Shown here: positions 48,301-59,154 of the stretch, one piece after another
Layout of the letters: every line of letters begins with the position of its first letter
Position numbering within the stretch: position 1 is the stretch's first letter
Origin: Canna indica
Taxonomy: Eukaryota; Streptophyta; Magnoliopsida; Zingiberales; Cannaceae
Length of the DNA stretch: 64,000 bases
Assembly (NCBI GenBank): GCA_034359265.1
Contig: CP136898.1
Coordinates: 1,800,501 to 1,864,500 of the forward strand
Direction: 5' to 3'
Program-made: the position numbers and the translations under genes
The notes under the pieces: model-generated
What the model saw: only the letters and a program-made list of their open reading frames with translations
Databases searched by the model: none
What the model was told of the DNA's origin: nothing

Positions 48301-51300
48301 TGATGATCAACTTGTACAGGTGCAATTCTAACTTGGTTGTGTTAGCTTGTTTTACATGTATGCTGACTTAAATGCGAAGTTAAGACTTCATAGTAGGTTT
48401 TTGATATTATGGTTAGTATATTGTTCCCCGTAATAGGCAGGAAATTTGTGAACTAGACTGCCAATATTTTATTTATGTGGGTGTTAATATCTTATCCGAC
48501 AGGTTACTGCTAATTCTGTCCGATTAGTGAGTTCTACAACTCGGGAGTTGCTGCATGAGTGGAATGCACCATCAGGCTACTCTGTCAACGTTGCGACTGC
48601 CAATGCTTGCCAGGTTAACTTCCACACAGCCCTCTTCCTCCAATCCCAACTCTAGGCTGTTCATGGATTGTACATTAATTTCGTATGCAGTAGTAATTAT
48701 AAGCAACTGAATTAATTTAACAATCAATGCCAAAGTTGTGCCTTAGCTTATATGTTTGGACATGTGCACATGGAAAGCTTAATGCAAACTTAACTCCTTC
48801 CAAGTTTATACGGTTTAGAGCATGGTCTCAAGTTCTATTTCATGCCACCTGATACGGGCAGTATATACTTGCACAAAAGGTTTCAGACTGGCATCTGGCA
48901 ATGCGCATTGTATATGTTTGTGCCATACTGCTGAGTGTGCTGCCATACACCAGTGTCATAACTATCCTATCCAGGACTCATATAGGTACTGAACATGGAG
49001 ATTTGACAAATTGGCCTAGAGTTTAGAGCCATTATATACATTTTTGAAACTTAATTTCTCTTCTCTCTGATTCATGTTGACATGTTGGCTTGTATAATTT
49101 GTTTTAAATGTTGCTTGAAAATTGTTTAATAGCAACATGGTGACTGTTTTGTACAATACAGGTTTTGTTGGCTACTGGTGGTGGTCATCTTGTCTACTTA
49201 GAGATCTCAGACAAAAAGTTGGTTGAAGTTAAACATGTCCAGTTGGAATATGAGATATCTTGTCTCGACATAAATCCCATTGGCGATAATTCTAATTATA
49301 GCTCATTAGCAGCCGTTGGAATGTGGACGGACATAAGTGTCAGGATATTTTCACTTCCAAACCTGGAACTACTTGTAAAAGAAAATTTGGGTGGAGAAAT
49401 TATTCCTCGATCTGTTCTTCTATGCACCTTTGAAGGGGTATGCAAACTTTAGCATAATAATGCTTTTTAGTTGCATTTCTTTTGATTTTTTTTTTGCAAT
49501 AATGTCTCAGTTTACCACCTTTTTATCTTTGCCAGGTGTCTTATCTACTGTGTGCCCTTGGAGATGGGCACCTCCTCAACTTTTTACTGAATGTGAATAC
49601 TGGTGAATTATCTAACAGGAAGAAAGTATCTCTTGGTACTCAACCTATCATGCTTAGAACATTTTCTTCGAAGGACACAACATATGTATTTGCAGCATCA
49701 GACAGACCTACAGTTATCTACAGTAGCAACAAGAAATTACTTTATAGTAATGTGAATTTGAAAGAAGTCAGCCATATGTGTCCATTTAATTCAGCTGCAT
49801 TTCCTGACAGGTTTCTTCTTCATCTCTATCCCTCTTTATCAAAGCTATTTCTATTAAGTTTTCTTGTTGCAAATTTGTATTATGTGCATGCTTGAAGAAA
49901 CAAACGACTTAGTTACATGGTGGATTTCACTTAAATTTTATCATGCCTACCTTGTATTATATATTACTGAAAATGTTGGGCTGTACTTGTACTGTATTTT
50001 GTTCTTGTTATTTCTGGCATAATGAAGTACTCTGAATTTGTTCTTAGCTAGTATATTTGCAAACATGCAACTCAAGTCTTGCCTTCACTCCCTATCCTTT
50101 GCACAAAATCTGCCTTCACCATTTAACTGTTCACCATTTAACTGAGCTAGCTAACTTTTCTATTCTCTTTATGTTCAAAGAGGCTGGCTGACCTGCAATG
50201 CATACTGTTCATCTTGAAAGTTAACTGCTGCTATAAGCACCTGATATACCATTGTTATTTCCTTTTCTTTTGAGACACTGGGTGGTTTTGAAGATATCCT
50301 ACATAACAGCAGGCACTAGCCATAAAGCTTCTATATTTGGTACAGGAGTTCCTCTGACTGTGAGCTTAGGTGTTATCATCTTCTATTATTTCTTTTTTTT
50401 CCTAAACTAAAGATTATGATGTTTAAAGTGTTGTTTCCCTTTTGTGCTTGGATAGTTCTTTAGCATCACTAGTATTTGAAAGTTTCTATGATAATATGGT
50501 ACAAGATGCCGAAAGTTCTTGGTGTATAATTAATATTTTATGTTATGCAATTTATGCAGCTGATTTCATGTCCATCCCTTTAATTTATTGTTTATGGTTT
50601 CACAGTCTTGCAATAGCTAAAGAAGGTGAACTTTCAATTGGGACCATAGATGACATCCAAAAGCTTCACATTCGCACAATTCCTTTGGGGGAACAAGCTC
50701 GTCGTATTTGCCATCAGGAACAGTCTCGAACTTTTGCCATTTGTAGTTTCAAGAACTGCCTCACTAGTAATGAGGAGACTGAAATGCACTTCATTCGCTT
50801 GTTAGATGATCAAACTTTTGAGTTTATATCAACCTATCCTCTTGACACCTATGAGCATGGTTGCTCCATTTTGAGTTGTTCTTTTTCAGATGATAATAAT
50901 GCCTATTACTGTGTTGGAACAGCTTACGTTTTGCCTGAAGAAAATGAGCCTTCCAAGGTGTGCAGTAAAGTTCTAATTTTATAAAATTAAAATTATATAG
51001 ACATGCATATAAGGTGTTTAACTTAGGCACGTATTAGCAACAGATTCTATATCTTCATTATGGGTTATTTTCATATTATATTGAATTCTGTTGTTGTTGT
51101 TCTTGGTACTTGCATTGTGTCTGAGGATGGTAGTATTTTCTTATTGCTTGTGGGAGGTAAGTATCTTAAAAGGTTTATTCCTTTTTTTATTGTAAATGAG
51201 GAAATCATAATAGCTCAAGTTATTCCTTCTCAAGTGTATGCATTAATTCTGCATTTCTAAGCTTTACCATTTTCCACCCATGTCACCATTATTTTTGTAG

Positions 51301-53156
51301 TTTGATTATCTTCTAGTCCATGGTGTCTGTTTGATTCATGCTCAATATAGTTGTGAGAGTCTGAGACTATATCTGTTTATTTTTCTAATACATTAATTAT
51401 ATGGCAGATCATTTGTTCAGTGTATAGTATAGTTCTCATGTTTTTTTACATTCCATCTGTTCTTTAGAAATATTCTGCTTAATTATATTTTTTGAAGGGT
51501 AGTTCTTGTTTACTTATTGGAACTTGCATATCATTTCTGGTTAATGCTCTTACTGAATTTTATGTTCCAGGGAAGAATCTTAGTTTTTGTTGTTGAAGAT
51601 GGCAAACTACAATTGATTGCTGAAAAGGAAACAAAAGGTGCAGTTTATTCTCTCAATGCTTTCAATGGCAAATTGCTAGCTGCTATTAATCAGAAGATCC
51701 AATTGTATAAATGGATGCTTCGAGAAGATGGATCACGTGAGCTGCAATCAGAATGTGGTCACCATGGGCATATAGTTGCCTTGTATGTTCAAACTCGAGG
51801 TGATTTCATTGTAGTTGGTGACTTGATGAAATCCATATCCTTGTTGTTATACAAGGTATTGTTGACTCATCTCTATTTAACTCTGAGTGTGCTAAGCTGA
51901 TTTCCTACAGTACGTGTTTAATGTTGGTTTGTATAGAACTCTAGATTGTAGTGCCATAAATATAAATGTCTTCTATCGTGAAAGAAGCTTGTATTGGACT
52001 ATCCTTATCAGTTTTGCATTTGAATCACCTACTCGGACTGAACAAAACAAACTTTGTTGTCTATATGCAAATAAAAGACATCATTCTTTTAATAGACATG
52101 CCTTTTGGTTGAACTCTAGTTTTAAGTGTATATTCGCTTCTAGACTGTCATTTGACCCCAGTTTAAAGCATGGTTAGAAGATTTCTTCCACCAACATAAT
52201 TTGATTATTCAATTATACCGTAGTCATGTGTATCCAGGGGCGGAGCCAATGTTTTGGCAGGAGGGGCAATTGCCCCCCCTCACATTGGTCCCCCCATTAC
52301 ATATATATTACTATATATATAATATACATTAATATTTAACTATATTTGCCCCCTCTAAAAATATATTTTTACCATGTAATTGCCCTCATAAGATGCAATT
52401 TTATATTTTGCCCCTCCTAAAATAATTTTCTGGCTTCGCCCCTGTGTGTATCTTCTATTCTTGGTGAACTAATTGGATTTAGAATAATGTATAAAGATAA
52501 ACTCCATGCTTAACTTTGATTGTCAATCATTAGATATGCTTAAATACTACCCCAAGTACATGTTCATTTTTCAGCACGAGGAAGGCGCAATTGAGGAGCT
52601 AGCCCGAGATTATAATGCAAACTGGATGTCAGCTGTTGAGATTCTTGATGATGATGTATTTATTGGTGCTGAGAATAACTACAATCTCTTTACAGTTCGC
52701 AAAAATAGTGATGCAGCAACAGACGAGGAGCGTGGTCGTCTTGAGGTTGTTGGTGAATACCATCTCGGAGAGTTTGTCAACCGCTTTCGACATGGATCCT
52801 TGGTCATGCGACTTCCAGACTCAGAGTCAGGCCACATTCCCACAGTTATATTTGGCACGATCAATGGGGTCATTGGCGTGGTGGCATCTCTCCCTCATGA
52901 TCACTATGTGTTTTTTGAGAAGCTGCAGTCTAACCTTGTCAAAGTGATAAAGGGTGTTGGCGGCCTCAGCCATGAGCAGTGGCGATCTTTCAACAATGAG
53001 AAGAGGACAGTAGATGCTAGGAACTTCTTGGACGGAGACCTGATTGAGTCTTTCCTTGATCTTAGCCGTAATAAGATGGATGAGATAGCATCGTCCATGG
53101 GAGTTTCATTGGAAGAGCTATCCAGGAGAGTGGAGGAGCTAACAAGACTGCATTGA
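36850..53156 (+). CDS. DDB1: DNA damage-binding protein 1
   Basis: Large WD40-type beta-propeller adaptor of CUL4 ubiquitin ligases, acting in nucleotide excision repair and in light/hormone control with DET1/COP10. Exons: 36850-36953, 37492-37540, 38264-38323, 38405-38496, 39829-39880, 41154-41216, 41329-41378, 44459-44534, 46953-47162, 47260-47366, 47458-47566, 47824-48024, 48104-48319, 48503-48613, 49162-49437, 49536-49810, 50606-50957, 51571-51855, 52575-53156. The sum is 3270 nt, or 1089 aa. Plant DDB1 is about 1088 aa, and every phase agrees. The N-terminus [20 protein letters not shown] and the C-terminus [10 protein letters not shown] are diagnostic. The gene spans 16.3 kb because introns 4, 7, 8 and 18 have taken in mobile DNA. 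No coding damage was seen. Confidence 0.98.
39040..39300. repeat. GAGCTC-rich repeat in DDB1 intron 4
   Basis: A patch of inverted words (GAGCTCA, AAGCTTG, TGAGCTC) recurring through about 260 bp, similar in style to the hAT MITEs elsewhere in the window. The ends were not resolved. Confidence 0.35.
41959..42627. mobile_element. hAT-like non-autonomous element in DDB1 intron 7
   Basis: 669 bp with terminal inverted repeats TGTTTGGTTGGATGAAAT (left, after TAGGAGT) and ATTTCATCCAACCAAACA (right, before CCCCTG). The flanks TAGCACT on the left and TAGGCACT on the right look like an 8-bp target duplication with one base lost. The interior is AT-rich and repeats TTGTTTGGTTGACATT-type subterminal motifs. 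It contains the ATA microsatellite at 42288-42332. Flanking DNA (41860-41958 and 42628-43520) itself looks like older transposon sequence. Confidence 0.7.
42288..42332. repeat. (AAT)n microsatellite
   Basis: About 15 uninterrupted ATA units inside the intron 7 element. It is likely to be length-variable. Confidence 0.9.
45307..45627 (-). pseudogene. ndhH: Plastid ndhH fragment in DDB1 intron 8
   Basis: A nuclear integrant of chloroplast DNA. The minus-strand reading frame gives the N-terminal part of the plastid NDH complex subunit [39 protein letters not shown], then [20 protein letters not shown] and [10 protein letters not shown]. The open frame is intact over the captured stretch and nearly identical to the plastid protein as I know it, with a few changes (for example NAPEQLENV for NGPEQLGNI). 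It breaks off sharply after GAQ at 45307, and on the other side near 45627. It has no function in the intron and is opposite to DDB1. Confidence 0.93.
46130..46870. repeat. Nested repeat region in DDB1 intron 8
   Basis: The outer arms look like a GGTTT/AACC-rich hAT MITE: the right end reads TTCAACTCAATGGACAACCCTAA, matching the TAGGGCTGTCC-type end in inverse. Between them, about 46310-46810, a second sequence rich in TACCGGGTGGTA/GTACC words and a CTCTCTCAAAACTCTC stretch appears inserted. Exact ends were not resolved. Confidence 0.45.
52235..52444. mobile_element. hAT-type MITE in DDB1 intron 18
   Basis: 210 bp starting CAGGGGCGGAGCCA and ending TGGCTTCGCCCCTG (13-14 bp inverted repeats, one mismatch). 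The 8-bp target duplication TGTGTATC lies at 52227-52234 and 52445-52452. The interior alternates TGCCCC/GGGGCA words with AT. The splice acceptor of exon 19 lies 130 bp downstream and is intact. Confidence 0.93.
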
Positions 53157-55093
53157 TGGATGTAGAGATCAGGCACAAACTTCTTGTTTAACATGTAAAT
53201 CTAAATCTGGCTGCTTAGCCTCACCGTCTTTGATGTACTTTCTCATGTGGAAGACTTTGTTACGGTGTGTCCAATGTGTTGAGTCAAATGTTGTATGTTG
53301 CAAGTTATTGTTCATCAACTTTATCAGCCCACTTGCACCACATTTGTTCGCGTTGACTTTTAGAGTTTTTTTTCTTCTAAAAAATGCATTTTGCTGTTGT
53401 ATTTGCTTGATTTTTAAAGAAGCGCAACTTAACTGTTTCAATTGATTCTGGGTTTTTAACTTTTTCTAAATTTTAGTGGCACAGGTTCTTAGTTTATCTG
53501 TATATATGAAGTAAATTTTGTGGGAACTGGGAAGGGCAGAGGATTCTAATGTTCATATCATTTCTAAATATTTTAGAGCATTTAATATTTGTATTGGTAG
53601 GGGAGGTGGAGAGATTGGAAACCTTTGTTGACAAAGAAATTTGTAGCTTTTTGCAGCCATTAATGTAGAGGAAACATCGTGGCAATTGGTGAGGGGACGG
53701 TGGAAGAAGGAACCCAGAATTAGTGATTTGGATTGGTTTCTATCATATTGTTTGAGAACTTTCATCCATGATAAATTGACAATTAGTGATTTGGATAAAT
53801 AACTCAATATAATAATATAACTACTGCTAATTGAATTTCATGTCTATTACATTTATTTTTATTTTATCATCTTGTTATATACAGTACCTTGATTGTATAT
53901 AATAGAAAAATGATAATCTACCCTAACGAAATTTGATACTATAATATATTTCAGGCATTTTCGGCAAAATTAAATATAAATTTTACAGTAACAACTCTAT
54001 AGCATTATATTTAAATTTTTAGAAATTAAATAGTCATTTATAATTTATCCTAATGACATTCCACCTTGGTTGAATGAATGACAAGTGTCAATTTTTAATA
54101 TTTAAATAGAAATTAATTATTTCAGTATCTTTACCATGATAAATTTATAAATCATTATATACTATTACTAACATTTAAAATGATTAAAAAATAATTAGTC
54201 AATATGAAAATTATTATTTTCATATATTAATAATTTATTATGATTGTGATAGTCTCATGAAAATTTAAAATAAATAAAATTTAGGTTTCCTAAAATATAT
54301 TATCTTATATTATGAAAAGGAATATTAAAATTTTCATATTTTAACTAAATCAATTAGTATAAAAATAAATTTGTATATATTAATAATTTTGATTTCATGC
54401 TTTATCATATTTAAATACATATTTATTATATATATTTAAAACTAGATGAGTAGATGGTAGTTTTAGAAATAAATTATTCATAATATATTTATTATATTTA
54501 TAACGATAGCATTATGTATGTACATATATAATAAAAGTGCCAACTGTGGGTAGCATTGGTGGCAACATGTTGCACTTATTGTGATTTTCTATTTTTATTA
54601 AATATATATATATATAATAAAAGTGAAAAATAACAAAACTATAGTAAATTATTAAGTAAATATTCATTATGGAAATTTCTCAGATATAATTTATTTAATA
54701 AATGGTCTGATAAATTGAATATGTGAACTTTTATAAAAAATATTCCTTTTAGATAACATTTCTCAAGGAAGTCTACCCCAAAAACTCAGGAAGCCTGAAC
54801 ATGAATGTTTCTTGTTGAAACTGACGATAAGTCTCTGGCTGAAAGTGGTAACAACACAATCACTGGAGATATAGAAATAAGCACTGCGTGCAGTTCAAAC
54901 TTCAAAGGATAAAAAGACATGCATATCTATGGAGAATTAAGACAAAATACTTATTCCACTGTTTATCAAGCCAAAGACAAAATGGTTTCTTGCTCGAAAT
55001 AGATTAAGTGGCTTCCGTAACACAAATTCAAACGTTATGAGCTGCATGAGTTCTAAACTAAATAGACAAAACCTCTCTTAAATGAATGGTAAC
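53157..55093. other. DDB1 3' flank and AT-rich spacer
   Basis: The first few hundred bases are the DDB1 3' UTR. The rest, especially 53800-54750, is extremely AT-rich with no coding sequence and no resolved transposon. Confidence 0.5.
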
Positions 55094-55314
55094 TTAATGG
55101 GACTTAACATATTCTTGAACTATACGAAGCCCTTCTGATTCTTCACCATAATCCTGTAGAGAAGGATTAGCACACCATATCATTATTACCACATAAGTAG
55201 AAAAAATAACAAGCACAATAAACAGACTTTTTCATTATGTATGATACCTTCATGACAACACATGAGCAACCCAACAACTTTTCAAGCTTTTCCCTCAGAG
55301 TCAATCTTGCATAG
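55094..55314 (-). CDS. Two terminal exons of an unrecognised gene
   Basis: On the minus strand, 55314-55248 follows an AACGCAG acceptor after a pyrimidine-rich stretch and encodes YARLTLREKLEKLLGCSCVV followed by MK. It ends at a GTATCAT donor. The second exon, 55153-55094, follows CTCTACAG and encodes DYGEESEGLRIVQEYVKSH with stop TAA. Both are open and in matching phase, and their composition is convincingly protein-like (helical, charged). The upstream exons should lie to the right but were not found; the NMD3 pseudogene occupies that place. I cannot name the family. It may be a gene fragment or a gene whose 5' part was displaced. Confidence 0.55.
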
Positions 55315-55911
55315 CTGCGTTCCATGTCAATTATAAAAAAAAACCATCAGAAAGATTGTGGCAGAAAAAACAGTAGACATCACAAAATAAAATCATAATA
55401 TATATCATAGAATGACAACAAACATTTAGAGTGAACAAATAGGATCAAACTCACAAGCTAACATTTGGGTAGTTTCACTCATTCATGTAGTCAGCACCTT
55501 GATTTTCCTCATCTTCCTAGCTCACTGAGATCAAGTTCAGCAAGCAACTCTTCCAATGGGATGGAAGGAACATCATCCCCATCAGCTGTAAATGCCATTT
55601 CGGATGGCTGATACTGTTTGTTATGATACAATGATATATTGAACCTCAATTCAGGATTCTCCTCGGAGTCCCTCAAAAACTCCTCGTACTCCGTATTCCT
55701 CTTCTCCTCATCTGCTCTGCCCTTGGAAGTAGTATCCACCTCCATCTTCAAGCTCTCCAGCTTCCAAGCTCGTGGCTTTCCACGGTGCTTTAACCGCTTC
55801 TCCCGGTAGCTCTTCTTTACCAAGACAACTTCTTGTAGAACTAGACGTTGATCAATTTCAAAGCTGTTATGGTTAGCCGCATATAGATCATATCCGAGGG
55901 CATAATCCCCC

Positions 55912-56254
55912 TGTTGGATGTGTCTTGAATTTGTAATATCGGGCCGGCGCGGAGGGCCGATCGGGTACGGACTATCCAACCCGTTATGTTGTAACTCGAC
56001 CTGTTTAGGATTATTATGTATTTATAGGATTGGAGAGCGGTTCGCAGCAGCCGTTGTGAGATCTGTATTTTGGGGCTAGGGTTTTTCCTCTCTCTCTCTA
56101 CTTGTGTTCTTGGTGAATAGTAAAGATCTGTTCCTCCTTTGCCTGTGGATGTACGAACGGCACATCGCTGTTCCGAACCACGTAAATCTTGTGTGTGTTC
56201 TCCTTTCTATTTCTTTCTGTTCTTCATTGTTTTGTTAGTCGATCCATCCCTACA
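55912..56254 (+). mobile_element. Solo LTR of a copia-like element in NMD3 pseudogene
   Basis: 343 bp starting TGTTGGATGTGTC and ending CCCTACA. It has a TATA-like TATTTATAGG near 56019-56028 and the CTTGGTGAATAGTAAAGATC-type R/U5 region common in plant copia LTRs. Flanking CCCCC (55907-55911) and CCTCC (56255-56259) fit a 5-bp target duplication with one mutation. NMD3 homology stops on one side and resumes on the other within one codon context (NPG/DYALGY), which confirms the borders. Confidence 0.85.
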
Positions 56255-56602
56255 CCTCCGGATTCAAAGGATGGCCCAGGTGGGTCTTAATGGTGAACAT
56301 GGTGTCATTCCTTCCAGAATCTGCAACTCATGCAACCTGGGCATGGACCATCATGTACTTGGAGCCACCAATAGCCTACCTCTGCAGACTCCAACTCAAT
56401 GTCCAGCACTATGTATTCCACAAGTTGTCGGCTACTGAGCCGGGCCTCGAAGGATTTTGGGGTTCTCCAGTACTGCTTAGCATCAAGAAAGGCACTCCGG
56501 AGACGGTTGGTGGAATGCCCAAAACTAGAGGAGGTAGGCCAACAGAGACTGCTAAGGTCAAGCAGTGCTATTGAGTTGGCCACTTTGGTGCAGAGGACGA
56601 GA

Positions 56603-56984
56603 TGTCGACCAAATGAATCAGAAATGATTGGAGTACCAGCTCGACTGCTGGTTAATTCATTGAAGATTTAAGAAACCCTAATACATGATCTACTTCACCT
56701 GGAACAATCTCCAGGGTTCTTTGGAACTGAGAAAAAAATCGCTAATGAGCGCCTGCTTTTTGAATCGCAGCAGCTCTTATTTATATTTTCACACTATTTC
56801 AAAATATAAACGGAAATGACCATCGTACCCTTTCACTTACTCCTCTGTCTCTCATTTCATTAAACCCATTTTGAGTAATTGACCCGCATACGGCAGTTAA
56901 TACCTGCCTCTGCTTCTTTCCCTTTCTTCGATCAGCTGCTGTCATCAGCTGCTTCTCTTCTTCCTCTTTGAACCATCGACAACA
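56603..56984 (-). mobile_element. Second solo LTR in the NMD3 pseudogene
   Basis: 382 bp. On the minus strand it starts TGTTGTCGATGG and ends GGTCGACA, with a TATAAATAAGAG promoter-like motif inside. Flanks CGAGA (56598-56602) and GGAGA (56985-56989) match at 4 of 5 bases. NMD3 coding homology (LGPL | VLCTKV) is continuous once the insert and one flank are removed. The family was not identified. It is less certainly an LTR than the neighbour at 55912. Confidence 0.7.
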
Positions 56985-57350
56985 GGAGAGGACCAAGATG
57001 GCCAAGAGCATTAGAGAGCTCCAAAGGGAGGCAGATGAGGTCCTCGCGGCACACAGGAACTGATCTTGACTGAGAAAGTGTGCTTGCAATTGTAGTGATT
57101 GCTCTTGGGGTCGTGGGAGACGAGCTGGGGTTCGCTAGGGCGCCGGATCTTGACAGGGGCAACACCATTGATGAACTGGACGAATTTGTTAGCCATGGCT
57201 TTCCGAGGAAAAGAAGAAATCAAGGCCCTGATCGGCCTCAGCTATGCGGATGGCACGGAGATAGAAGAAGGTGCGGCGGTGGGCGACATGCTGGCGGAGC
57301 TGGACCACAGCAGACCTCGGAAATCAAGGCCCTGATCGGCCTCAGCAGTA

Positions 57351-59154
57351 CACGCCGGCAGCGCTAAATGCTGGTTGATGTTAGAAGGTAATTGATACAA
57401 AATAAAAGTCGGAGAGCATACAAGTGATAAAAATACAAAAAAAACCCCTCAAATTTTGGGATATCATATAGTTAACCCTGGTTACAATTAGATCTCGGTG
57501 GGCGAATAACCCACATCATTGGTGACCAATGCAAATCAGATTTATATTGGTTTTGTCAAGACTCGGCAATTCGTGCCGGGTCGGAGATATCAGGTCGGCC
57601 TATTCCGAAAAAAAATTATGCTCTGCTCGGCCCAGCCCTATAAAATTTCGGGCCCATAATCGACACGGTACAAACAGTAAAGGGACCGGCTTGGCCCATT
57701 AACACGATAATGAAAAATTAGGAATCATGCTATCGGAACCGGACTATCAGGCCCAAATCGGACTATCAAGCCCAAATCGAGCTATCGGGCCCGATAGCCC
57801 GATATTCCAATAGTAAATAAAAAATCAGCCTATTGGGCCAAACCGGGCTATCAAGCTGAGTCAAGAATTGCCCGGTCCAATTTTATCCTAGTAATTTTCA
57901 CATAACAGTGAATACTCTCTCATTTACATTTAATTTTATTTTAAATAAAAATTTGTCTACTTTTTTAAAATTAATTTTTTTTGTGAGCAACTCTATACAA
58001 GGAAAAATCATTTTTCTAAAACATAATATTTATAATTTGGAAGATTTTTTTCCATGGACACCTACCCTTTAATTGTTCATTGGGGTTCATTTGTTTCGGT
58101 GGATAAAATAAAATAAATTAAATTAATAAATGAGATAGTATTGAATTATTCTAATTAATGCACTAAATAAATTTAAAAAATAAAATTCATTTTTTAATCA
58201 TATTCTTTCTCCTATGAAATAAATTAACACGCACTATAATTTTTTACTTTGGCGATAATAATAAAATTTGGGTTCATAGTTGAATCCTGCTTTATTTATT
58301 TTAACTAATTAAGTTAAAATTTTAATTCTTTTCACAAAATATAATTAAAATTATATATATTTATCTGTTAACAAATAAAATTATGATAAATTATTTAGAT
58401 TAAAATAAAATAAAATTTCTAATGATAAATTATACTGATTTTTGTTCTATTTAGATTATTTAATTAATACATAACCTATTTTTTTATTTATTTAAAATAG
58501 GATAATAAATAGCAAATTCTCGATTTATTTAGTTGAGAGAACAACGAATTAGAAATAACAAGGATATTAATCAAAATATTCTTTTAGCGCCATAATAATT
58601 TATATATATAACAATATGATATACTTATAATGTCCCTAATATTTTCTCACGGGTACTAAAATGTCTCTAATATTTTAGAGATATTTTTGTACAAATTTCA
58701 ATAATTTTAAGGGATATTTCGCTCGAAATAAACGATAGAGACATTTTAGTACCACGATGAAAACGTCAAAATCATTTTAGTATCATGTGACACTAAATGT
58801 ATTTTAGTATCTTTAATATTATTGGTGGGAGCTCCTTGCTGATATGGCAAGTCTTGGTTTACATGTGCCACGTGTCAAAGTCATCAGTTTCAATCATTAA
58901 CCACGTCATCTCCGTTATTCATCTATTAACATTGATAACCTATAGAGTTATTTATGTACCGATTCTATTATGTATGGACTATTTTTGATCTAAAAAATAT
59001 TAGAAACATTTTAATACTCATACAAAGATGTTAGGAATATTTTAGTACTTTTATCCTTAATAATATATTATTTTAGTTTTTTACAAACAAATGAGAAGTG
59101 AAGTGAATAAACTCGACTCTCCTCGTCTTCTTTTAACTGCAGAACATCCCCCAA
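57351..59154. other. Spacer with a GGGC/GCCC-rich patch, then AT-rich DNA
   Basis: 57540-57890 is rich in words such as CGGGCTATC, GGCCCGATA and CCGGGTCGG in both orientations, like the arms of the fold-back hAT MITEs at 34-35.6 kb, but no clean ends or target duplication were found. 57900-58620 is AT-rich. 58620-59050 repeats ATTTTAGTACC/TATTTTAG words. The GILT promoter lies at the right edge, with no clear TATA box. Confidence 0.45.

Larger units (their letters stand above)
55475..57350 (-). pseudogene. NMD3: 5'-truncated NMD3 pseudogene
   Basis: A broken copy of the 60S ribosomal export adaptor NMD3. Reading leftwards on the minus strand: VVQLRQHVAHRRTFFYL, DQGLDFFF, QLVSHDPKSNHYN, CREDLICLP and LGHLGPL, then an LTR insertion. 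Next come LCTKVANSIALLD, SSRQLVEYIVLDIE and THLGH, then a second LTR. Last come GDYALGYDLYAAN, KPRAWKLESLKMEVDT and NPELRFNISLY to PLEELLAELDLSE. Frames change repeatedly, and a 4-bp CTAG insertion near 55516 shifts the last codons. The N-terminal zinc-binding half is absent. A 27-bp direct repeat (57216-57242 and 57320-57346) marks a rearrangement at the truncated end. No introns are visible, so a retrocopy is possible, but NMD3 genes may be intron-poor anyway. Confidence 0.9.

Noticed and set aside
56305..56583. Independent small genes on the minus strand at 56.3-57.2 kb
   Set aside because: Their translations are pieces of NMD3 in different frames, so they belong to one pseudogene.
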